From: Anammoximicrobium sp032229885
Lineage (GTDB): Bacteria; Planctomycetota; Planctomycetia; Pirellulales; Pirellulaceae
Assembly (NCBI GenBank): GCA_032229885.1
Contig: JAVYAJ010000379.1
Span: forward strand, 1-17,695
DNA: 17,695 nt
Reading direction: 5' to 3'
This document shows positions 11,819 through 17,695 of the stretch, piece by piece; positions within the stretch are counted from its first letter, which is position 1, and the number at the start of each line of letters is the position of its first letter. The notes beneath the pieces were generated by a model, which did no database searches, was not told the DNA's origin, and saw only the letters and a list, made by a program, of their open reading frames with translations. A program made the position numbers and the translations under genes.

Positions 11819-13060
11819 TCAGTCCGCCAGCCCCGTCGTGTCGAACTCGAGTTTGTCCTGGGCCGTCATGATCTCGTCCCACGTCGCCTCGCCGTGGCGA
11901 TAGGCGGCCGTCCGGCCCAGGATCGTCGTCAGATTGCTCAACACGCTCGGCTCGACGGTCGGATTCGACCAGTCGCCTTGCAGGATGGCCGCGTGGAAAT
12001 CGGCGATGTTCCGCACGCATCCCTCGGTGTACAGCCCGGGCTGGTTGCCGCCTTTGTAGGACTTTTGTCCTCGGATCAGCACCTGCCCGAAATAGTGCGC
12101 CTCGAACGTTCCGTCAGGGCCGAACATCTTGTTGCCGATGTCGTCATAGCCCGTTCCGAATTGCTTCGAGACGAACGAGACAACTACATCGTCGGGATAG
12201 AAGAAGATCACCGAGAATTGCCCGTGACAGTCGCCGGGATCCGTGCGGCCTTTGCGCCCGCACGTCCCGTAGGCCTTGATCGGCGCTTGGCCGACGATCC
12301 AACTGGCCACGTCCAAGGCGTGAATGTTCTGCTCGGTGATCACGTCGCCCGACAGCACGCGGTCGAGTCCCCAGGTCCGTAGACGGTTGAGCGGATTCTT
12401 GGGATCGGCCGCCAACGCGTCGTCACCGCCCCACACCGTTCCGCAATAGTATACAGCCTCGCCGGACACGAGCGGCCCGAGGTCGCCCGCGTGGACGCGG
12501 CGGATCGCTTCGCGATAGAACTCGCTCGCCCGCGTCTGGAAATCGACCAGAAAGCATCTCTGGTTCTCGGTCGCTTTGCGGCCGGCGTCGGCGATCATCA
12601 GACAACCCGGCACGTCGACGGCGACGGGCTTGGCCAGGTAGACATGGCATCCGGCGGTCGCCGCGGCCATGGCCTGCTGGGGATGGAAATACGGTGGACT
12701 CTCGATCACGACGGCGTCCGGCTTGGCGTCCAGCAGCCGTCGATATCCGGACAGGCCGCTGTAGCGACGGTCCGCGGCGACCTGGAATTGGTCGCCAAAC
12801 GCCGCCGCCCGCTCGGGAAAATAGTCCGCGGCGGCCACGATTTCATAACCGCCGTGGTCTTGGAACAGCTTGGCGATCCATTTGCCGCGGCCTCCGCAAC
12901 CGATGAACCCCAAGGAGACCTTGTCGTTGGCCTGAGCGGCGAAGGCCAGCTCGGGTTTGATGATCGTCAAGCCAGCGGCAACCGTGGCGCCGGCCAGAAA
13001 GCGACGGCGATCGATCTCGGAATCCGGGCGCACCGGCGCGGCGTGCGAAGCGTGGACCAT
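11819..13060 (-). CDS. Tat-exported Gfo/Idh/MocA family oxidoreductase
   Basis: This 413-residue NAD(P)-dependent dehydrogenase-like protein is probably exported folded with its cofactor. The N-terminus has a twin-arginine motif (DRRRFLAG, Arg18-20), a hydrophobic stretch (23-41) and a likely cleavage near AFAAQA (39-44). The Rossmann motif is GFIGCGGRG (51-59). The cofactor-site lysine is kept in LAKP (Lys144), and EQNIHALDV (His247) matches the family's catalytic His region. The start is set at ATG 13060 because GAGGAGG lies 6-7 bases upstream; the frame continues open 33 codons further but without a ribosome site. Such secreted members are common in planctomycetes and are thought to act on sugars or sugar acids; the substrate is unknown. 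It diverges from the glycerate kinase gene. Confidence 0.95.
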   Translation of the reverse strand: MVHASHAAPVRPDSEIDRRRFLAGATVAAGLTIIKPELAFAAQANDKVSLGFIGCGGRGKWIAKLFQDHGGYEIVAAADYFPERAAAFGDQFQVAADRRYSGLSGYRRLLDAKPDAVVIESPPYFHPQQAMAAATAGCHVYLAKPVAVDVPGCLMIADAGRKATENQRCFLVDFQTRASEFYREAIRRVHAGDLGPLVSGEAVYYCGTVWGGDDALAADPKNPLNRLRTWGLDRVLSGDVITEQNIHALDVASWIVGQAPIKAYGTCGRKGRTDPGDCHGQFSVIFFYPDDVVVSFVSKQFGTGYDDIGNKMFGPDGTFEAHYFGQVLIRGQKSYKGGNQPGLYTEGCVRNIADFHAAILQGDWSNPTVEPSVLSNLTTILGRTAAYRHGEATWDEIMTAQDKLEFDTTGLAD

Positions 13061-13476
13061 GTCGAGCCTCCTCAGGTGACCGGCGGCGCATCCGCGGATT
13101 GCGGCGCGTCGCGCCAGGGCGACAGCGACGCGGCCGCCGGACATCGCAAATGGCCGCACGTGGACGGGACGCGAAAACCTAAACCTGTCTCCAGATTACC
13201 TGGAACGGCTCGGTGCGGCCAGCAGGTCGAACGCGGGAAATGGGCACTGGTTCGGCGACGCGGATTGGGCTACAGTCATCCCGACCGTGCACGGTACTCG
13301 GCGTTTTCGTCTGCGCGGCGCTTGGTTCCGCCGTGTTTTCGGCGGGACCGGGGTGCGCGTCGGCCAAGCCGCGATCTGGCCGGGCGCGCAGGGCGCGATC
13401 CGCTGCCGCGAGCGAGGACGCGGCGCGCAGCCGGATTGTTCTCGATCGATTGTTGCTGGGGCCAGGAGAAGTGTTC
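13061..13476. promoter_or_regulatory. Divergent promoter region, oxidoreductase and glycerate kinase
   Basis: These 416 bases separate two divergent genes and must hold both promoters. An AT-richer patch at about 13170-13202 is the best candidate zone. AGGAG (13464-13468) is the ribosome site of the glycerate kinase. No operator palindrome stands out. The kinase frame stays open back to 13213, but this extension is Arg/Ala-rich and is probably not translated. Confidence 0.4.
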
Positions 13477-14862
13477 ATGCCGTTGCCCGCCGCATCCCTG
13501 CGCGACGACGCGTTGGCCATTTGGCAAGCGGGCGTCGACGCCGTGCGCAGCGACCGTCTCGTGCAAGAGGCGGTGCGCGTGCAGGATGGATACCTGACGG
13601 TCGGCGACCAGCGATTGGCGGTGGGCGAGATCGGGCGCCTGGCCGTGGTGGGGTGCGGCAAAGCCGGCGCGGGCATGGCCGCAGGCCTCGAAGCCGCGCT
13701 CGGTCCGCGCCTGATGGACGACAAGCGGTTGATCGGTTGGATCAACGTCCCGGACGACTGTGTTCGACCGTTGCGGCGGATTCATCTGCACGGGGCGCGC
13801 GCAGCGGGCAGCAACGAGCCAACCGCCGCGGGCGCGGCGGGCAGCGAGCTCATTCTGGAAATCGTTCGGTCGCTGACGCCCGCGGACGTGTGCCTGTGTC
13901 TGATCTCCGGCGGCGGGTCGGCGCTGCTGCCCGCCCCAGTCGCGGACGTTACGCTGGACGACAAGCTGGCGGTCACCCGCCACTTGAGCGCAGCGGGCGC
14001 GAACATCCGACAGCTCAATGTCGTGCGGAAACAACTGAGCCGAATCAAGGGCGGCGGTTTAGCGCGGGCGTGCGGCGCCGGGCGACTGATCGCGCTGATC
14101 ATCTCCGACGTGCTCGGCGATCCGTTGGACGTGATCGCGTCGGGGCCGACCGTTGCGGACCCGTCGTCGCCCGCGGAAGCGCTCGCGATTCTCGACCAGT
14201 TTCACGCGTCCGCCGCGGGCATTTCCCCGCGGGTGTTTCAGGCCTTGGCCGCGGGCCCCGCCCCGCCCGCCCGCCCTGTCCGCAACCCCGCGTGCGCCGT
14301 GACCAACATCATCATCGGCAATCTGGCCACGGCAGTTGCCGCGGCCGGCCGCGAAGCGACACGCCGTGGCTACGAGACGCGGACGGCCGTCGCCCCGCGG
14401 CTCGAAGGCGACGCCGAGCAGGTCGGCCGCGACCTAGCGGCCGAGGCGTTGGCCATGGCGTCCGGCGGCGGGCCGCGATGTCTGGTGCACGGCGGTGAAC
14501 CGACGGTCCGGCTCGTGGACAGCAGGCGCCGTGGTCTGGGGGGGCGCAACCAGCAACTGGCGCTGGCTGGCCTCGAGTATCTGGCTACGCAGCGCCTCGA
14601 TCCAGGCTGCGGAGTGGTCTTGTTGTCGGGCGGGACCGACGGCGAGGACGGGCCGACCGACGCGGCGGGCGCACTGATCGATAGCCAGATCTTGGCGGCC
14701 GCCGCCCTATCGTCCGACGCGGCCGCGGCGATCGCCGACCATCTGGCGCGAAACGACGCCTACCGCTTCTTCGACCCGCTGGGCGCACTGCTGCGCACCG
14801 GTCCCACGCACACCAACGTCTGCGATGTGCGAGTGGTTCTGACACAGCCAGCGCGTCCGTGA
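13477..14862 (+). CDS. Glycerate 2-kinase (DUF4147/MOFRL family)
   Basis: This 461-residue enzyme should phosphorylate D-glycerate with ATP to 2-phosphoglycerate, feeding glycolysis from glyoxylate, serine or sugar-acid breakdown. Family motifs are present in order: VVGCGKAGAGMA near the N-terminus, SGGGSAL (144-150), VRKQLSRIKGGGLA with Lys191, ISDVLGDPLDVIASGPT, HGGEPTV, GGRNQQLAL, SGGTDGEDGPTDAAGA (384-399), and TGPTHTNVCDV at the C-terminus, which belongs to the MOFRL domain. Length is near the family norm. AGGAG lies 8 bases before ATG 13477, which fixes the start. No regulator or pathway partner adjoins it except the divergent oxidoreductase. The name follows from the motifs; specificity for glycerate is inferred. 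Confidence 0.95.
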   Translation: MPLPAASLRDDALAIWQAGVDAVRSDRLVQEAVRVQDGYLTVGDQRLAVGEIGRLAVVGCGKAGAGMAAGLEAALGPRLMDDKRLIGWINVPDDCVRPLRRIHLHGARAAGSNEPTAAGAAGSELILEIVRSLTPADVCLCLISGGGSALLPAPVADVTLDDKLAVTRHLSAAGANIRQLNVVRKQLSRIKGGGLARACGAGRLIALIISDVLGDPLDVIASGPTVADPSSPAEALAILDQFHASAAGISPRVFQALAAGPAPPARPVRNPACAVTNIIIGNLATAVAAAGREATRRGYETRTAVAPRLEGDAEQVGRDLAAEALAMASGGGPRCLVHGGEPTVRLVDSRRRGLGGRNQQLALAGLEYLATQRLDPGCGVVLLSGGTDGEDGPTDAAGALIDSQILAAAALSSDAAAAIADHLARNDAYRFFDPLGALLRTGPTHTNVCDVRVVLTQPARP

Positions 14863-15298
14863 TCGGCAGATACGGCCTGAACAGACGGACCGCCGCGAGA
14901 CAGCCGAACAGTGTCAGAAATCGGAATTGGTGGGACATGGAAGGGAATTCGTCGCGGATTGCCAGAAGGACGATCCGGAAACGAGATCGATGGCAATCGA
15001 AATGGCCGGGCGCGAAACGCAGCGAAATGCGCCGTCCTGGAGGGACTCGCTCCGTCGCGTCCACTTGGCGGCGGCCACGCGTGGAGCGTGCCCTCCATCG
15101 CTGCCTGGGGTTGCCTCGAGAGATACGTTCCAGGCAGAGGAACGAGGGGGACGTCAAGGCTAAATATCGGGGGGTAGCCGCGATCGTCAGACCGCGGGGA
15201 TTCCGGGCTCTGCCGAGTGCGACCGCCCGAAAAGCATGATTGGGCAAGGCATTCGGCGGCAATTGTCCGTCGTAGGCTGTGACTGGTGGCTTGCGGCA
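14863..15298. other. Convergent gap between glycerate kinase and larB
   Basis: No gene is supported in these 436 bases. The main content is the hairpin repeat at 15031-15100. The rest shows nothing recognisable, and no T-run terminator follows either stop codon. Confidence 0.45.
15031..15100. repeat. Imperfect hairpin repeat between convergent genes
   Basis: GGAGGGACTCGCTCC (15039-15053) faces GGAGCGTGCCCTCC (15083-15096), an imperfect inverted pair of about 14 bases. The loop contains CCACTTGGCGG and CCACGCGTGG. I recognise this kind of block as a dispersed planctomycete intergenic repeat that creates artefactual ORFs (MEGTLHAWPPPSGRDG on the - strand). It may help end transcription from both sides. 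Confidence 0.55.
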
Positions 15299-16081
15299 CT
15301 ATGGGGCTTGCGTACCGGACCGGCGGTTGTGTGCGATCAACCCAGCCACGTAGCCCGCCTTGAACCCGGCGTCGATGTTGACCACCACCACGTTGGACGC
15401 GCAACTGTTGAGCATCCCCAGCAGGGCGGCCAGGCCGCCAAAGCTGGCGCCATACCCGACGCTGGTCGGCACCGCCACGACCGGGCAATCGACCCAGCCG
15501 CCGACCACGCTCGGCAGCGCGCCTTCCATTCCGGCGACCACCACCACCGCGTCGGCGCTACGCAGGCGGTCCAGATGGGCCGGCAGTCGATGCGGCCCGG
15601 CCACGCCCACGTCGTGGATCACGGTCACCTCGACTTGCATCCAATCCAGCGTCTCGCGGGCCTCTTCCGCGACCGGCAGATCGCTCGATCCGGCCGTCAC
15701 CAGCGTCACCCGCCCGAGGCGGGCGGCGCGCGTCGCCGCGGCCCGCAGCGGCGCGAGACGGAACGTGCGGCCCGTCGCATTGAACCGAGCGTCCGGGAAG
15801 ACGGCCGACAATTCGACGGCTTTTTCGGCGCTGATCCGCGTGGCCAGCACGTCGATGCCCTCGGCCAGCAGGCGCCGAAAAATCTTGATCAGTGTCGAGA
15901 CGCTTTTGCCTTCGCCGTACACGACCTCGGGAAAGCCGCATCGCCGGGCCCGATCCAAATCCAGGGTCGCTTCGCCCAACGACGCGGACAGCGGCCGAAC
16001 GGCCACACGCAGAAACTCGTCCACGGATAGCTCACCGCGAGCGAGCTGTTCGGCCAGTTGTGTCAATTCCGCTGGCTGCAC
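15299..16081 (-). CDS. larB: LarB, nickel-pincer cofactor biosynthesis carboxylase
   Basis: LarB carboxylates and hydrolyses nicotinic acid adenine dinucleotide, the first step to the nickel-pincer nucleotide used by lactate racemase and related LarA enzymes. The 260-residue protein has the LarB lead domain with DLDRARRCGFPEVVYGEGKS (41-60) and a PurE-like domain (about 123-255) with TAGSSDLPVAEEA, GVAGPHR (159-165), VVAGMEGALPSVVGG (181-195) and PTSVGYGASFGGLAALL. The Cys of LNSCAS (Cys227) matches the residue that in characterised LarB binds the substrate. The start is GTG 16081; the next upstream in-frame stop is 9 codons away and no ATG intervenes. It begins 13 bases after the preceding small gene, which suggests coupled translation. 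LarC, LarE and LarA are not in the window. Confidence 0.95.
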   Translation of the reverse strand: MQPAELTQLAEQLARGELSVDEFLRVAVRPLSASLGEATLDLDRARRCGFPEVVYGEGKSVSTLIKIFRRLLAEGIDVLATRISAEKAVELSAVFPDARFNATGRTFRLAPLRAAATRAARLGRVTLVTAGSSDLPVAEEARETLDWMQVEVTVIHDVGVAGPHRLPAHLDRLRSADAVVVVAGMEGALPSVVGGWVDCPVVAVPTSVGYGASFGGLAALLGMLNSCASNVVVVNIDAGFKAGYVAGLIAHNRRSGTQAP

Positions 16082-16094
16082 CGCCGCACCCGGA

Positions 16095-16322
16095 TCAAAC
16101 CCAATTCAAGCCGGAAATCCGCCGGACGCGATCTTCGTAGTCGCCCAGCAGGCCACCCACCACATCCCAGCCATCGCGGCCTCGCACTTCGATGTCGCCC
16201 TGGGCATTCACGCGAACGATCGTCTCTTCGGAAATCCCGGCCGCCACCATGTCGGCCTCGCGCAGCTCTCCTTCGTTGACGATTCGCGCCAGTGTCTTTC
16301 CGGTCATCTCAACAAACTGCAT
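16095..16322 (-). CDS. Conserved-looking 75-residue protein between rsmA and larB
   Basis: This small protein starts MQFVEMTGKTLARIVNEGEL and ends RRISGLNWV. It is soluble, with no signal peptide or membrane segment. It is predicted as an N-terminal helix, a short strand-rich middle (IVRVNAQGDIEVRGRDGWDV) and a C-terminal helix (LLGDYEDRVRRISGL). Net charge is slightly acidic. GGAG lies 9 bases before ATG 16322, and the stop is 13 bases before larB, so it is a translated member of the cluster. The reading frame continues open upstream through the rsmA end, so simple ORF calls overextend it. I recall similar small proteins in planctomycetes but cannot name a family or function. Confidence 0.8.
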   Translation of the reverse strand: MQFVEMTGKTLARIVNEGELREADMVAAGISEETIVRVNAQGDIEVRGRDGWDVVGGLLGDYEDRVRRISGLNWV

Positions 16323-16417
16323 GATTCGCCGCTCCGGCCGAAGGCTCAGAATGAAGGGGCAGTATAGTCGGTGCGACGATCGGCAACAAGCTGCACGGCG
16401 TCCGACGCCACGCGGCG

Positions 16418-17332
16418 TCAGCCGCCGTCCGCCCGTCCCAGCCGCTGGCGGACGGCTTCGCTCAGCGCCAACATGCAATCGACGTCCAATTCCTCGGCGC
16501 GAGCGGCGTCCGTGAGGGATTGCCGTCGCATGATGGCATCGACCGCCGTCTTGTCCAGTTCGCTTTTGAACGCGCTCAGCAGTTCGTTGCGGAGCAGCTT
16601 GCGGCGGTGAAAGAACATCGCGCGGACAAAGGAATGGAAGAAAGCCGGGTCGGGAATCCGGGCTCGCCGTTCCGCCGACGGCCGGATCTGGAGGATCGCC
16701 GATTCGACCTTGGGTTGCGGCCAGAAAACGGTGGCCGGCAGCAGACGAACCAGTTCGACGTCGCACTGGCTCTGAATCCAAATGCTCAGCGCCCCGTAGT
16801 CCTTGCTCGCCGGCGCGGCCAGAATCCGCTCGGCCAACTCTCGCTGGATCGTGACCGTCATCGAGACCGGCCGCAGATCCGTGCTCAGCAGATTCGAGAT
16901 CACCGGGGTCGCGATATTGTAGGGCAGGTTCGCGGCGAGTTTGAACCGCCGCCCCGGCGCGACCGCCAACTGGTCGCCGACGGCCCGCAGCACCTCCGGA
17001 TCAAAGGTGCTCTTGTTCTTCAACGCATCCAATCGCAGCAGCGTCACGTTGCCGCAGTCGATCAACGCTTCGGACGCTAGTTGATACAGTTGCGAATCGA
17101 CCTCGACCGTCACGACGGCCCCCGCGCGGGCCGCCAGCATGGCCGTCAAGGATCCGGTCCCGGTTCCGATCTCCAGCACCACATCGTCAGACGACGGGGC
17201 GGCCGTATCGGCCAACAGTTGCACGAGATTCAGGTCGATCAGAAAATTCTGTCCCAGCCGCGTGTTGGGTCGGACGCCGACTTCACGAAATTTGCCAACC
17301 AAGTAGGAAGGAGTTTGGCGAACAGGGGGCAT
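16418..17332 (-). CDS. rsmA: 16S rRNA dimethyladenosine transferase RsmA (KsgA)
   Basis: RsmA uses S-adenosylmethionine to dimethylate two adjacent adenosines in the 3' hairpin of 16S rRNA, a late step in 30S assembly. The 304-residue protein has the RLGQNFLID lead motif (25-33), the SAM motif LEIGTGTG (53-60), the acidic Glu77 of VEVD, Asp102, and the catalytic NLPYNI (135-140). It also has the C-terminal VFWPQPKVESAI (202-213) and MFFHRRKLLRN (239-249) blocks. A short insertion follows Asp102 (KNKSTFDPEVLRAVGDQLAV), a modest lengthening of the family norm. ATG 17332 is the natural start; no Shine-Dalgarno is obvious. It leads the cluster with the small gene and larB on the same strand. Confidence 0.97.
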   Translation of the reverse strand: MPPVRQTPSYLVGKFREVGVRPNTRLGQNFLIDLNLVQLLADTAAPSSDDVVLEIGTGTGSLTAMLAARAGAVVTVEVDSQLYQLASEALIDCGNVTLLRLDALKNKSTFDPEVLRAVGDQLAVAPGRRFKLAANLPYNIATPVISNLLSTDLRPVSMTVTIQRELAERILAAPASKDYGALSIWIQSQCDVELVRLLPATVFWPQPKVESAILQIRPSAERRARIPDPAFFHSFVRAMFFHRRKLLRNELLSAFKSELDKTAVDAIMRRQSLTDAARAEELDVDCMLALSEAVRQRLGRADGG

Positions 17333-17666
17333 GGAGTAGAAAATCCGATCTGTGAATTGCGTCCGGGCGAAGCGGTGGGCGCCAATTGCCCGCGGCGATC
17401 AGCCCCTCTGGCGTTCCGTGTTCCATGGGTCGGCCAGTTCGCGCGCAAAGTCTCGCACGGCCGCCGGCGCGTAGCCAGCAGTCTGCGACTTGGGCGTCGA
17501 ATTGTCAACGGGCCATGCCGCGCAGGATCGCCGCGGCCGATCGACGGGCGGCGAAGGTGACGCCCATCGTTCGCCCGATAGGCACGACCCGAATTCTCGC
17601 CTAGAATTCCCGTGGTGATTCGCGGGGTGATTCCCGCAGCGACGGCCGAAGGCTCTGATCGGGCCC
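17333..17666. other. Gap upstream of rsmA
   Basis: No credible gene is visible. The promoter of the rsmA cluster must lie here on the - strand, but I cannot pick one with confidence. An AT-richer spot occurs near 17590-17610, around two GAATTC sites. Confidence 0.4.
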
Positions 17667-17695
17667 GGGCGATCGGGCGATCGGGCGATCGGGCG
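17667..17695. repeat. 8-base tandem repeat GGGCGATC running off the window
   Basis: Three complete GGGCGATC units (17667-17690) and the first five bases of a fourth end at the window edge. The total number of copies is unknown. Each unit contains a GATC site and CGATCG is palindromic. Confidence 0.85.

Noticed and set aside
11650..11871. Small + strand ORF beginning MEPFNNGTLSLPENII
   Set aside because: No clear ribosome site, it runs into the antisense of a real gene, and no family resemblance was recognised.
13061..13159. Longer start for the Tat oxidoreductase
   Set aside because: The longer version would bury the Tat signal 50 residues in, and GAGGAGG lies just before ATG 13060.
13213..13476. 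N-terminal extension of the glycerate kinase that could look like a lipoprotein signal (CAALGSAVFSAGPGCASA)
   Set aside because: Glycerate kinases are cytoplasmic and start near MPLPAASLRDDALAIW; a strong AGGAG precedes ATG 13477, and the extension contains an Arg/Ala-rich stretch without family similarity.

Overview
The window looks like chromosomal DNA from a GC-rich planctomycete, probably of the Pirellula type; this is an inference from gene content. The main evidence is a DUF1559 prepilin-like protein with its H-X9-DG tail next to a small lipoprotein, a Tat-exported Gfo/Idh/MocA oxidoreductase, a membrane protein whose N-terminus resembles a decayed planctomycete Ser/Thr kinase, a very large hybrid sensor kinase, and several intergenic repeat families. 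There are nine genes I would call real. One of them, a 75-residue ORF between rsmA and larB, is easily missed.

Layout. Bases 1-593 hold a composite hairpin-rich repeat and a good sigma70-like promoter for the first gene. Next on the + strand come a 1407-residue hybrid histidine kinase (594-4817), a 445-base gap containing a TTAA-bounded palindromic element (5101-5206), a single-pass membrane protein with a degenerate kinase-like N-terminus (5263-7869), and a cytoplasmic Gfo/Idh/MocA family protein (7949-9064). On the - strand lie a DUF1559 protein (9745-10662) and, downstream of it, a lipoprotein (9215-9634). Bases 10663-11818 contain no convincing gene. They carry a second copy of the composite repeat, an inverted partial copy and a 10-base tandem repeat. 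A Tat-signal Gfo/Idh/MocA protein (11819-13060, -) and a glycerate-2-kinase (13477-14862, +) diverge from a 416-base gap. After a convergent gap with another hairpin repeat, a - strand cluster runs rsmA (16418-17332), the 75-residue gene (16095-16322), larB (15299-16081).

How the genes relate. The kinase is a self-contained multi-input phosphorelay protein, but it has no Hpt domain and no output regulator nearby. The DUF1559-lipoprotein pair is a standard planctomycete envelope arrangement. The two oxidoreductases and the glycerate kinase point to sugar or sugar-acid catabolism, but nothing shows them to be one pathway. LarB makes the first step of the nickel-pincer cofactor; LarC and LarE are not in the window.

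I found no CRISPR array, rRNA, tRNA, transposase, integrase or recognisable defence cassette. The items most worth a second look are the composite repeat family, the TTAA-bounded element, the kinase-like membrane protein and the small gene in the rsmA-larB cluster.
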